DNA from: Rhodocyclaceae bacterium
GTDB lineage: Bacteria > Pseudomonadota > Gammaproteobacteria > Burkholderiales > Rhodocyclaceae
Length of the DNA: 59,854 bases
NCBI GenBank assembly: GCA_020445665.1
Contig: JAGRGD010000194.1
Coordinates: 1-59,854, forward strand
Direction of reading: 5' to 3'
Part shown: positions 52,299 to 59,854 of the stretch, piece after piece
Position numbering within the stretch: the first letter of the stretch is position 1
How the letters are laid out: each line of letters opens with the position of its first letter
Made by a program: the position numbers and the translations under genes
The notes under the pieces: generated by a model
Databases searched by the model: none
The model's input: only the letters and a program-made list of their open reading frames with translations
What the model was told of the DNA's origin: nothing

Positions 52299-53645
52299 CT
52301 ACTTGCCAATGCAGAACCGGGAGAAGATCTCACCGAGCAAGTCGTCCGCCGAGAATTCGCCCGTGATCTCGCTGAGGGACTCGTGGGCAAGCCGCAGTTC
52401 CTCGGCCATCAACTCCAGGGCCTCAGGGCTCTCCATCGCCCGCCCGAGATGCGCCAACGCAGACGCGAGCGCGTCAAGATGCCGCTTGCGAGCGAGGATC
52501 ACGTCTTCTCCGTGGCTGTGCCAGCCTGCGATCCGGAGCAACTCGGCACGCAGTAATTCGACGCCACCTCCGGATTTCGCCGACAGCGCGATCCGCACAG
52601 CCTGCTCACTGCCCGACCGACTCGGCACCTCTCCAACCAGATCGATCTTGTTCCTCACGACCACCCGGGGAATCCCGTCGGGCAGTTGCGCGTCGATGCG
52701 CAGCTCCTCTTCCCCGGGCTCCGTCTGACGCGCATCGACCAGGCGCAGGATCACGTCGGCCCGCCGTACCTCCTGCCATGCGCGTTCGATCCCGATCCGC
52801 TCGACCACGTCATCGGTGTCGCGCAGGCCGGCCGTGTCGATGATGTGCAGCGGGATGCCCTCGATGTGGACCAGCTCCCGCAGCGCATCCCGGGTGGTGC
52901 CGGCCACCTCGGTCACAATGGCGCGCTCTTCGCCGGCGAGCTGGTTCAACAGGCTGGATTTGCCGACGTTCGGCTGACCCACCAGCACCACCGACAGGCC
53001 ACTACGCAACAGCTTGCCCTGTTGCGCCCGGTCGAGCATCCCGCTCAGCGCAGTCCAAAGTGCGGTGGTTCGCTCGAAGGCCTTGGCGGACTGCAGGAAG
53101 TCCAACTCCTCTTCGGGGAAATCGAGCGTCGCCTCGACCAGCATCCGCAGGTCGATCATGGCCTCCCGCAGTTCGCCTACTTCCCGTGAGAAGGTGCCGG
53201 AGAGGGAGCGCACCGCCGACCGCGCCGCCGCTTCCGACGAGGCTTCGATCAGGTCTGCGACCGCCTCCGCCTGGGCCAGGTCGAGGCGATCATTGAGGAA
53301 AGCCCGCTGGGTGAACTCGCCGGGGCCGGCGAGGCGCGCACCCAATTCGACGCACCGGGCGAGCAACATCTGCATCACCACCGGGCCACCGTGGCCCTGT
53401 AGCTCGATCACATCCTCGCCGGTGAAGGAGCGGGGCGCAGGAAAGTAGAGCAGGATGCCCTCGTCGATCTCGCTGCCGTCGGCAGCGAGGAAGGGCACAA
53501 AGTGGGCATGGCGCGCCCTGGGCTCAATTCCGCTGATCTGCTGCGCAAAAACAAAAAGGGATGGCCCGGAGATCCGGACCACCCCTATCCCGCCACGGCC
53601 CGGGGCCGTGGCGATGGCCGCGATGGCCTCAGGCTTTCTTGCCAC
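52299..53645 (-). CDS. mnmE: tRNA modification GTPase MnmE
   Basis: Protein of 448 residues that, with MnmG, modifies uridine-34 of certain tRNAs. The N-terminal formyl-THF-binding domain begins [20 protein letters not shown]. The G domain has G1 [10 protein letters not shown]2 GTTRD, G3 DTAG and G4 NKID. The C-terminus is the usual FCIGK with its catalytic-type cysteine. The start is GTG, overlapping the yidC stop by 17 bases; no better start is available and the resulting length fits the family. MnmG is not in the window. Confidence 0.93.
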   Translation of the reverse strand: MARKPEAIAAIATAPGRGGIGVVRISGPSLFVFAQQISGIEPRARHAHFVPFLAADGSEIDEGILLYFPAPRSFTGEDVIELQGHGGPVVMQMLLARCVELGARLAGPGEFTQRAFLNDRLDLAQAEAVADLIEASSEAAARSAVRSLSGTFSREVGELREAMIDLRMLVEATLDFPEEELDFLQSAKAFERTTALWTALSGMLDRAQQGKLLRSGLSVVLVGQPNVGKSSLLNQLAGEERAIVTEVAGTTRDALRELVHIEGIPLHIIDTAGLRDTDDVVERIGIERAWQEVRRADVILRLVDARQTEPGEEELRIDAQLPDGIPRVVVRNKIDLVGEVPSRSGSEQAVRIALSAKSGGGVELLRAELLRIAGWHSHGEDVILARKRHLDALASALAHLGRAMESPEALELMAEELRLAHESLSEITGEFSADDLLGEIFSRFCIGK

Positions 53646-55272
53646 CCTCGATCATCCGGGTGATCTGCCACTGCTGGGCAATGGACAGCAGGTTATTAAC
53701 AACCCAGTACAGCACCAGGCCGGACGGGAACCACAGGAACATGAAGGTGAACACGATCGGCATCGCCATCATGATCTTGGCCTGCATCGGATCGGGTGGG
53801 GTCGGGTTCAGCTTGGTCTGCACCAGCATCGACACGCCCATGATGATCGGCAGGATGAAGTACGGATCCTTGGATGAGAGATCCTGGATCCACCCCAGCC
53901 ATGGTGCGTGGCGCATCTCGACGCTACCCAGCAGCACCCAGTAGAGGGCGATGAACACCGGGATCTGGACGAGGATCGGCAGGCAGCCACCCAGCGGGTT
54001 GATCTTCTCCCGCCGGTACATCTCCATCATCTCCTGCTGCAGCTTGGCCTTGTCGTCGCCGTACTGCTCCTTCATGCGCTGCAGGCGCGGGCCCAGCGTG
54101 CGCATCTTTGCCATCGACTTGTAGCTTGCGGCAGAGAGCGGGAAGAACAGCGCCTTGATGACGAGGGTGACGAGAATGATCGCCCAGCCCCAGTTGCCGG
54201 TGAGGCCATGGAACCATTCCAGCAACCAGAACACGGGCGAGGCGATCACGGTCAGCCAGCCATAATCGACCACCAGATCCAGCCCCGGCGCAATCTCCTT
54301 GAGGTTGTCCTGCTCCTGCGGGCCCGCATACATTGGGACGCTGAGGCTACCGGACTGGCCACTGTCGATGTTGCCCAGCGGCAGGATTACGCCGGCCGAG
54401 AAGAGGTTGTTCCCGACCTTGCGGGCGATGAACTCGCGCTCGGCGCCGGGCGCTGGCAGCCATGCGCCGACGAAGTAATGCTGGACCATCGCGATCCAGC
54501 CGTCGCTGGCCTTGCGATTGAACTTGGCGCTACCGTCGGCGATGTCCTCGAAGTGGATCTTCTGGTACTTCTCGGCGTCGGTGTAGACGGCCGGCCCGGT
54601 GAAGGTGGAGACGCCCATGGCCTGGACGGATTCGGCGGGCTCGCCGTCGCGGGTGAACTGGAAGTAGGCGAAGGGCGAGATGGCCTCGCCCGATTCATTC
54701 AGGACCTCGTAGCGGGTATCGACCTCGTAGCTGCCGCGACGGAAGGTGAGGATCTTGCTGACGGTGATGCCGGCTGGCGCCTCGGCAGCCTGAAGGCGGA
54801 GGCTCAGTTCATCCTGGCCCGCGGCCAGTGCCTGGTCGCCGTCGGGCAAAGTGAAGCGGGTCTTGTGGTTGGGCATGCCCTCGCCGATCAGGCCGGTCTG
54901 CGCCACATAGACGTGGGGCTTGGCGCGGTCGAACAGCACCAGGCTCTCCTGGCCTTCGAAGGTCTTCTTGTGATCCTTCAGTTCGAGGTGCACCAGGCTG
55001 CCCCCCTCAGCCGAGACCTCGGCTACCACCAGATCAGTCTCGACCCGGATGCTCGGTGCGCCGCTGGGGATGACATCGGCGGTAGGGGTTGCGGCCGGGG
55101 CACCCGACAGCGACGTTGTCGGCGCATCGGCCTGCGCGGCGCCACCGGATACGGCGGCGGCAACGGCGGGGGCGGGCGCCGGCGGGGGCGCGTTGTGCTT
55201 GATCCACGCGTCGTACAGCATGAACAGCGCGAAGAAGAAGACGAGGGCAGGTATCAGGCGACGGTTGTCCAT
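53629..55272 (-). CDS. yidC: Membrane protein insertase YidC
   Basis: Inner membrane insertase of 547 residues. It has a first helix ([20 protein letters not shown]), a Pro/Ala-rich stretch, a large periplasmic domain (about residues 90-330) and five C-terminal helices with the conserved loop [20 protein letters not shown] and [20 protein letters not shown]. The arrangement is normal for Gram-negative YidC. It is downstream of yidD and upstream of mnmE, as in many bacteria. Confidence 0.95.
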   Translation of the reverse strand: MDNRRLIPALVFFFALFMLYDAWIKHNAPPPAPAPAVAAAVSGGAAQADAPTTSLSGAPAATPTADVIPSGAPSIRVETDLVVAEVSAEGGSLVHLELKDHKKTFEGQESLVLFDRAKPHVYVAQTGLIGEGMPNHKTRFTLPDGDQALAAGQDELSLRLQAAEAPAGITVSKILTFRRGSYEVDTRYEVLNESGEAISPFAYFQFTRDGEPAESVQAMGVSTFTGPAVYTDAEKYQKIHFEDIADGSAKFNRKASDGWIAMVQHYFVGAWLPAPGAEREFIARKVGNNLFSAGVILPLGNIDSGQSGSLSVPMYAGPQEQDNLKEIAPGLDLVVDYGWLTVIASPVFWLLEWFHGLTGNWGWAIILVTLVIKALFFPLSAASYKSMAKMRTLGPRLQRMKEQYGDDKAKLQQEMMEMYRREKINPLGGCLPILVQIPVFIALYWVLLGSVEMRHAPWLGWIQDLSSKDPYFILPIIMGVSMLVQTKLNPTPPDPMQAKIMMAMPIVFTFMFLWFPSGLVLYWVVNNLLSIAQQWQITRMIEGGKKA

Positions 55273-55306
55273 CGGGTCGATCGCTCAGCGTTGGTGGGTA
55301 AGGGCA

Positions 55307-55516
55307 TCAAGGCACGGGGTCGTAGCCGCCGCGACAAAACGGGTGGCAGCGACCGATCCGTTTGATGGCGAGCCAGCCGCCACGCAGCGCGCCGTGGCGC
55401 TCAACGGCCTCGATGGCATATTCGGAACAGCTTGGATGATAGCGGCAGTTGTTACCCAGCATCGGGCTGATCGCGTAGCGGTAGCCTTTGAACAGGGCAA
55501 CGAGAATCTGCTTCAT
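55307..55516 (-). CDS. yidD: Membrane protein insertion efficiency factor YidD
   Basis: Small protein of 69 residues with the characteristic cysteine-rich core [20 protein letters not shown] and the end [17 protein letters not shown]. It helps YidC-dependent insertion. The ATG start overlaps the rnpA stop by four bases (ATGA). Confidence 0.95.
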   Translation of the reverse strand: MKQILVALFKGYRYAISPMLGNNCRYHPSCSEYAIEAVERHGALRGGWLAIKRIGRCHPFCRGGYDPVP

Positions 55517-55884
55517 GCGCGTACCTTGCCAAGCAGATGTTCCAGTTCTTCGCGAAGGGCCCGACGGGTCGCTTCACGGGGGGCGGCGCTCAGTCGCACG
55601 ACTATGTCGCAGCGCGGCAGCGTGGCTCGCCGAAGACGGAAGGTCTCGCGCGCAAGCCGCTTGATGAGGTTGCGCAACACCGCCCGACGGGCGAGCTTCT
55701 TTGCCACCACGAGGCCGAGCCGCGCGGTGTCGAGCCCCGACGGGCGAACGTGGAGCGTGAAGTAACGGCCACGAATCGCGCGCCGAAAAGCAAAAACGGA
55801 TGAATACTCATCCGTTTTGCGTAAGCGGAATTCGGCGGAAAACCGGCTCCGCCCGGCATTGTCGGACCCTGCCGGTTCGGGCAC
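55513..55884 (-). CDS. rnpA: Ribonuclease P protein component RnpA
   Basis: Protein subunit of RNase P of 123 residues. The basic RNR-type motif is [19 protein letters not shown], and the start of the fold is [17 protein letters not shown]. The GTG start two bases after the rpmH stop is chosen; it gives a normal length. It sits in the rpmH-rnpA-yidD-yidC-mnmE order conserved near many origins. Confidence 0.92.
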   Translation of the reverse strand: MPEPAGSDNAGRSRFSAEFRLRKTDEYSSVFAFRRAIRGRYFTLHVRPSGLDTARLGLVVAKKLARRAVLRNLIKRLARETFRLRRATLPRCDIVVRLSAAPREATRRALREELEHLLGKVRA

Positions 55885-55886
55885 CT

Positions 55887-56021
55887 TCAGACCGACAGGC
55901 GGTGCCGGCCCTTGGCGCGACGAGCGGCGAGCACCTTGCGGCCGCCGCGGGTGCGCGAGCGGACCAGGAAGCCGTGGGTGCGCTTGCGGCGCACGACGGA
56001 GGGTTGGTAAGTACGTTTCAT
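55887..56021 (-). CDS. rpmH: 50S ribosomal protein L34
   Basis: Small basic protein of 44 residues with the standard L34 sequence start [20 protein letters not shown] and the end [11 protein letters not shown]. It is too short for most ORF callers. It is the first gene of the leftward rpmH-rnpA-yidD-yidC-mnmE block and has a consensus promoter. Confidence 0.97.
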   Translation of the reverse strand: MKRTYQPSVVRRKRTHGFLVRSRTRGGRKVLAARRAKGRHRLSV

Positions 56022-56053
56022 GATGGTCTGCGGCGTTGGATACAGAACCCTCG

Positions 56054-56082
56054 ATTAGATTCGATAATGCCCTGTTTGTCAA
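56054..56082 (-). promoter_or_regulatory. Sigma-70 promoter of rpmH
   Basis: On the minus strand TTGACA (56082-56077) is followed after exactly 17 bases by TCTAAT (56059-56054). This is a near-ideal housekeeping promoter. Transcription would start about 25-30 bases upstream of the rpmH ATG at 56021, and it is divergent from dnaA. Confidence 0.88.
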
Positions 56083-56102
56083 TCATATTTTAACGACTTG
56101 CT

Positions 56103-56111
56103 TGTGGATAA
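56103..56111. other. DnaA box in the rpmH-dnaA gap
   Basis: TGTGGATAA is a perfect DnaA box in reverse orientation. It lies in an AT-rich part of the 258-base gap between rpmH and dnaA and about 17 bases before a TACAAT (56128-56133) that could be the dnaA -10 box. It may take part in dnaA autoregulation or in the origin. Only this one perfect box was seen in the gap, fewer than expected for a full oriC. Confidence 0.7.
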
Positions 56112-56279
56112 CTTGCCCCCGAGGGGGTACAATCTGCCTTCGTTCCGGTGGGCCGCAAGGCTCGAGGCATTCGCCGGCAACGCCAATACCTATGAAGGAG
56201 ACACCCACACCTCGCGGCGCCACGTGCCAGGGGCGGGCTTTCTCCCACCCTGCGTCCCCTCTGCACCGTTGAAGAGCCC

Positions 56280-57737
56280 GTGAGCCAAGATTTCTGGTCC
56301 TTTTGCCTCGTCAAGCTTGAACAGGAACTGCCCACCCAGCAGTTCAAGACCTGGATCAAGCCGATGCTGGCCGAAGACGTCGATGGCGAGCCGCCCGGCC
56401 TGCGCCTGGTGGTGCCCAACCAGTTCTTCCTGACCTTCGTGCGCGACCGCTACCTGCGGCGCATTGCCGAACTGTCGTCCGAGTTTTTCGGCGCCGAGCG
56501 CGCGTTCGAACTCAAGGCTCGCCCCGGCGCGGCCGCGACGCCGACCATTCCGCCGCTGACGGCACCGAAGCCGGTCAAGCCGCTCAACGGCTCGGCGCAG
56601 GCGGCCGAGCAGGCCCCCGAGCAGGCCGAGCCGGCGGCCGACCCCAACGACGCGCCGCCGCCCAAACCGCTGCGCCGTCCGTCGGCAAAGGCGGCCGCGT
56701 CCGGCACCGCCTACGACAAGACCCGCCTCAACGCCGAATTCACCTTCGACAACCTCGTCACCGGCCGCGCCAACGACCTGGCCCGGGCGGCGGCGATACA
56801 GGTGGCCCAGAACCCGGGCGCCTCGTACAACCCGCTGTTCGTCTATGGCGGCGTTGGCCTCGGCAAGACCCACCTGATCCACGCCCTCGGTAACGAGATC
56901 CACCGCCAGAACCCGCGGGCGATCATCCGCTACGTGCACGCCGAGGACTACTACGCCGACGTGGTGCGCGCCTACCAGCAGAAGAGCTTCGACGTCTTCA
57001 AGCGCTACTACCGTTCGCTGGATCTGCTGCTGATCGACGACATCCAGTTCTTCAACAACAAGAACCGGACCCAGGAAGAGTTCTTCCACGCCTTCAACGC
57101 CCTGACCGAGGCCAAGAAGCAGGTGGTGATCACCTGCGACACCTACCCGAAGGACATCCAGGGCCTGGAAGACCGCCTCATCTCGCGCCTCGACTGGGGC
57201 CTGACGGTGCAGATCGAGCCGCCCGAGCTGGAAATGCGGGTGGCGATCTTGAAGAAGAAGGCCGAGGCCGACCGCATCGCGTTGTCGGACGACGTGGCCT
57301 TCCTGATCGCCAAGAACCTGCGCTCCAACGTGCGCGAGCTCGAGGGCGCCCTCAAGAAGGTGCTGGCCTTTGCCCGCTTCCACGGCCACGAGATCACCCT
57401 CGAGGTGGCCAAGGAGGCCCTCAAGGACCTCCTCAACGCCCACAACCGGCAGCTCACCATCGAGCACATCCAGAAGACCGTGGCCGACTACTACAAGATC
57501 AAGATCGCCGACATGCACTCCAAGAAGCGCACCCGGGCCATCGCCCGGCCGCGCCAGGTGGCGATGGCGCTGGCCAAGGACATCACGCCCATGAGCCTGC
57601 CGGCCATCGGCGAGGCCTTCGGTGGCCGCGACCACACCACCGTGCTGCATGCCTGCCGAACGATTGCCGACCTGCGGCTCAACGATCCTCAGCTCAACCA
57701 TGACCTGCACGTGCTGACGCAGGTCCTGCGCGGCTGA
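56280..57737 (+). CDS. dnaA: Chromosomal replication initiator protein DnaA
   Basis: Initiator of 485 residues. Domain I (about residues 1-85) begins QDFWSFCLVKLEQELPTQQF, domain II is a Pro/Ala-rich linker (about 85-150), domain III has Walker A GGVGLGKTHL and Walker B LLLIDDIQFF, and domain IV has the DnaA-box-binding signature GGRDHTTVLHACRTI. The start is GTG with a weak GAAGAG site. The gene is divergent from rpmH and followed by dnaN and gyrB, the usual order near oriC. Confidence 0.97.
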   Translation: MSQDFWSFCLVKLEQELPTQQFKTWIKPMLAEDVDGEPPGLRLVVPNQFFLTFVRDRYLRRIAELSSEFFGAERAFELKARPGAAATPTIPPLTAPKPVKPLNGSAQAAEQAPEQAEPAADPNDAPPPKPLRRPSAKAAASGTAYDKTRLNAEFTFDNLVTGRANDLARAAAIQVAQNPGASYNPLFVYGGVGLGKTHLIHALGNEIHRQNPRAIIRYVHAEDYYADVVRAYQQKSFDVFKRYYRSLDLLLIDDIQFFNNKNRTQEEFFHAFNALTEAKKQVVITCDTYPKDIQGLEDRLISRLDWGLTVQIEPPELEMRVAILKKKAEADRIALSDDVAFLIAKNLRSNVRELEGALKKVLAFARFHGHEITLEVAKEALKDLLNAHNRQLTIEHIQKTVADYYKIKIADMHSKKRTRAIARPRQVAMALAKDITPMSLPAIGEAFGGRDHTTVLHACRTIADLRLNDPQLNHDLHVLTQVLRG

Positions 57738-57785
57738 TCCACACACCGACAACCACATACACAACAAGAGCGGAGAACGTCCCCG

Positions 57786-58892
57786 ATGCTTCTTCTCAAC
57801 ACCACCCGAGACGCACTGCTTGGCCCGCTGCAATCCGTGGCGGGTATCGTCGAAAAACGGCACACGCTGCCGATCCTCTCCAACGTGCTGATCGAGAAGC
57901 AGGGTGATTCCCTCACCATGCTGGCCACCGATATCGAGATCCAGATCAAGACCACCACCACCGGCGCCGGTGGCGGTGAGGACGTGGCCATCACCGTCGG
58001 CGCGCGCAAGCTGCAGGACATCCTGCGGGCCCTGCCCGACGCGGCCGAGATCGCCCTGACGCTCGACGACAAGCGCCTCACGGTCAAGGCCGGCCGCAGC
58101 CGCTTCCAGCTCCAGACCCTGCCCGCCGCCGACTACCCGCGCCTGTCGCCGCCGGCCGACGAGGCCACCTGCATCACCGTGCCGCAGAAGATCTTCAAGC
58201 GCCAGCTCGCCCAGGTGAGCTACGCCATGGCCCAGCAGGACATCCGCTACTACCTCAACGGCCTTCTGATGCTGGTGAGCGGCACCAAGCTGCGCATGGT
58301 CACCACCGACGGCCACCGCCTGGCGTTCTCCGAGACCGACCTCGAAGGCGAGTTCCCCTCCGCCGAGGTCATCCTGCCGCGCAAGACGGTGCTCGAACTG
58401 GCCCGTCAGCTGGACGACACCGAGGAGCCCCTCGAGATCACCCTGGCCGGTAACCAGGTCGTGTTCCGCTTCGGCACCATCGAGCTGATCTCCAAGCTCA
58501 TCGACGGCAAGTTCCCGGACTACGAGCGGGTCATCCCGCAGCACCACCCCAAGCAGCTGGCCTTTGCCCGCCAGCCGCTGCAGTCCGCCCTGCAGCGCGC
58601 CGCCATCCTCACCAACGACAAGTTCCGCGGTGTGCGCCTGGTGCTCGCCGCCGGCAGCCTCAAGATCATCTCCACCAACGCCGAGCAGGAAGAGGCCCAG
58701 GAAGAGCTGGAGATCGACTACGACGGCGAGGGCCTCGACATCGGCTTCAACGTCACCTACCTGCTGGACGTGCTCGGCAACGTCTCGTCCGACGAAGTGG
58801 TGGTGCACCTCAACGACTCCAACTCCTCGGCCCTGATCACCGTGGCCGACATGCCGGGCTTCAAGTACGTGGTGATGCCGATGCGCATCTGA
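57786..58892 (+). CDS. dnaN: DNA polymerase III sliding clamp (beta subunit) DnaN
   Basis: Clamp protein of 368 residues in three repeated domains. Recognisable segments include the N-terminal LSNVLIEKQGDSLTMLATDI, SYAMAQQDIRYYLNGLLMLV and the C-terminal ADMPGFKYVVMPMRI. The 48-base gap after dnaA carries a degenerate DnaA box (TGATCCACA at 57736-57744). A CGGAG ribosome site precedes the ATG. Confidence 0.97.
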   Translation: MLLLNTTRDALLGPLQSVAGIVEKRHTLPILSNVLIEKQGDSLTMLATDIEIQIKTTTTGAGGGEDVAITVGARKLQDILRALPDAAEIALTLDDKRLTVKAGRSRFQLQTLPAADYPRLSPPADEATCITVPQKIFKRQLAQVSYAMAQQDIRYYLNGLLMLVSGTKLRMVTTDGHRLAFSETDLEGEFPSAEVILPRKTVLELARQLDDTEEPLEITLAGNQVVFRFGTIELISKLIDGKFPDYERVIPQHHPKQLAFARQPLQSALQRAAILTNDKFRGVRLVLAAGSLKIISTNAEQEEAQEELEIDYDGEGLDIGFNVTYLLDVLGNVSSDEVVVHLNDSNSSALITVADMPGFKYVVMPMRI

Positions 58893-58994
58893 CGCGCGCC
58901 CGCCGCGTCCTGCAGGCGGCCGCCAGCCGGCGTGCCGCCTGCCGCTCTTTGACCGATTCCGGGGCCTCGCCGGCCCCCCAGACCGAGATTCCCG

Positions 58995-59854
58995 ATGTCC
59001 GAACAAGACAAGCCGCAGATCAGTTACGACGAAGACAGCATCCAGCAGCTCGAAGGCCTCGAGGCGGTGCGCAAGCGCCCAGGCATGTACATCGGCGACA
59101 CCTCCGATGGCACCGGCCTGCACCACATGGTGTTCGAGGTGGTGGATAACGCCATCGACGAGGCCCTGGCCGGCCACTGCGACGACATCGTCGTCACCAT
59201 CCATACGGACAACTCCATATCCGTCTCGGACAACGGCCGCGGCATCCCGGTGGGCGTCAAGATGGACGACAAGCACGAGCCCAAGCGCTCGGCGGCCGAG
59301 ATCGTCATGTGCGTGCTGCACGCCGGCGGCAAGTTCAACCAGAACAGCTACAAGGTCTCCGGCGGCCTGCACGGCGTGGGCGTGTCGTGCGTGAACGCGC
59401 TCTCCAAGTGGCTGCGCCTCACCATCCGCCGTGACGGCCGGAAGTACTTCATGGAGTTCCAGCACGGCAAGCCAGCCGACCGCGTCATCGAAGTGGTGAA
59501 TGGCGTCGAGGTCTCTCCCATGAAGGTGGTGGGCGAGTCCGCCAGGAACGGCACCGAGCTGCACTTCCTGGCCGACGAGGAAATCTTCGGCCACGTGGAG
59601 TTCCACTACGAGATCCTCGCCAAGCGCCTGCGCGAACTCTCCTTCCTGAACAACGGCGTGCGCATCCGCCTGGTGGACCAGCGCAACAACAAGGAAGAAG
59701 ACTTCGCCTTTGCCGGCGGCGTGCGCGGCTTCGTGGACTACATCAACCGCGCCAAGACCGTGCTGCACCCCACGGTGTTCTACTCGGAAGGCACGGCCAA
59801 AACCTCCAACGGCACCGACCACGACATCGAGGTGAGCGTGGAGGTGGCGATGCA
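58995..59854 (+). CDS. gyrB: DNA gyrase subunit B (3' end outside window)
   Basis: The first 286 residues of GyrB are visible. The ATPase domain has the GHKL motifs VVDNAIDEA (N box), DNGRGIP (G1), and [15 protein letters not shown] (G2), and the signature RPGMYIGDT at the N-terminus. The TOPRIM and tail domains are beyond the window. It follows dnaN by 102 bases. Confidence 0.97.
   Translation, partial: MSEQDKPQISYDEDSIQQLEGLEAVRKRPGMYIGDTSDGTGLHHMVFEVVDNAIDEALAGHCDDIVVTIHTDNSISVSDNGRGIPVGVKMDDKHEPKRSAAEIVMCVLHAGGKFNQNSYKVSGGLHGVGVSCVNALSKWLRLTIRRDGRKYFMEFQHGKPADRVIEVVNGVEVSPMKVVGESARNGTELHFLADEEIFGHVEFHYEILAKRLRELSFLNNGVRIRLVDQRNNKEEDFAFAGGVRGFVDYINRAKTVLHPTVFYSEGTAKTSNGTDHDIEVSVEVAM

Noticed and set aside
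56190-59822. Long minus-strand frame of over 1200 codons spanning dnaA-dnaN-gyrB
   Set aside because: It is antisense to three unambiguous essential genes and has Gly/Val/Leu-rich shadow composition.

Overview
The window is GC-rich, densely packed bacterial chromosome, most likely from a betaproteobacterium near the Rhodocyclales (Azoarcus/Zoogloea-like). This is inferred from the rsmB-DUF4390-ntrY-ntrX-trkA-trkH block, a PEP-CTERM protein with a sigma-54-type promoter, and the rnpA-rpmH / dnaA-dnaN-gyrB origin neighbourhood. No phage, insertion sequence, CRISPR array, tRNA or rRNA was seen.

Region 1 (1-1160) is the end of an ABC-F ATPase gene (ybiT-like). Region 2 (1260-20081) is a large aryl-polyene / xanthomonadin-type pigment cluster in two convergent, translationally coupled operons. 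The plus-strand operon holds a halogenase-like flavoprotein, a chorismatase (hydroxybenzoate synthase), an OmpV/MipA outer membrane protein, an acyltransferase and a family 2 glycosyltransferase. The 17-gene minus-strand operon holds two acyl carrier proteins, two ketosynthases, a chain-length factor, a ketoreductase, two hot-dog dehydratases, an AMP-dependent ligase and two further modifying enzymes (methyltransferase, polysaccharide-deacetylase-like protein). It also holds an alpha/beta hydrolase, a second acyltransferase, a LolA-like carrier, an MMPL exporter, a COG4648 membrane protein and a PAP2 protein. Together they suggest that chorismate gives a hydroxybenzoate starter, which is activated onto an ACP, extended to a polyene, possibly halogenated or methylated, esterified to a lipid and exported to the outer membrane.

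Region 3 (20338-30273) holds a ProVWX glycine-betaine ABC transporter, an acyltransferase, a small lipoprotein, a chemotaxis transducer, a TPR protein, two tandem spondin-domain exported proteins and an OmpR/EnvZ-type two-component pair. Region 4 (30270-35852) holds an IalB-like protein, a nidogen-like PEP-CTERM protein, a phosphate transporter (Pit) with its PhoU-like partner, two small uncharacterised proteins and a ROK sugar kinase.

Region 5 (35862-50869) is mostly housekeeping on the minus strand: priA, hemE, two tandem trkH, trkA, ntrX with a degenerate AAA+ domain, ntrY, a DUF4390 gene, rsmB, speE and speD. The priA-hemE gap carries DnaA-box-like sites. Region 6 (50870-59854) is the replication-origin neighbourhood: two parS sites, a long inverted repeat, a TSUP permease, mnmE, yidC, yidD, rnpA and rpmH leftward, then dnaA, dnaN and partial gyrB rightward. 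The most interesting items are the hybrid pigment cluster, the parS pair, the spondin/two-component locus, the sigma-54 promoter on the PEP-CTERM gene and the DnaA boxes beside hemE.
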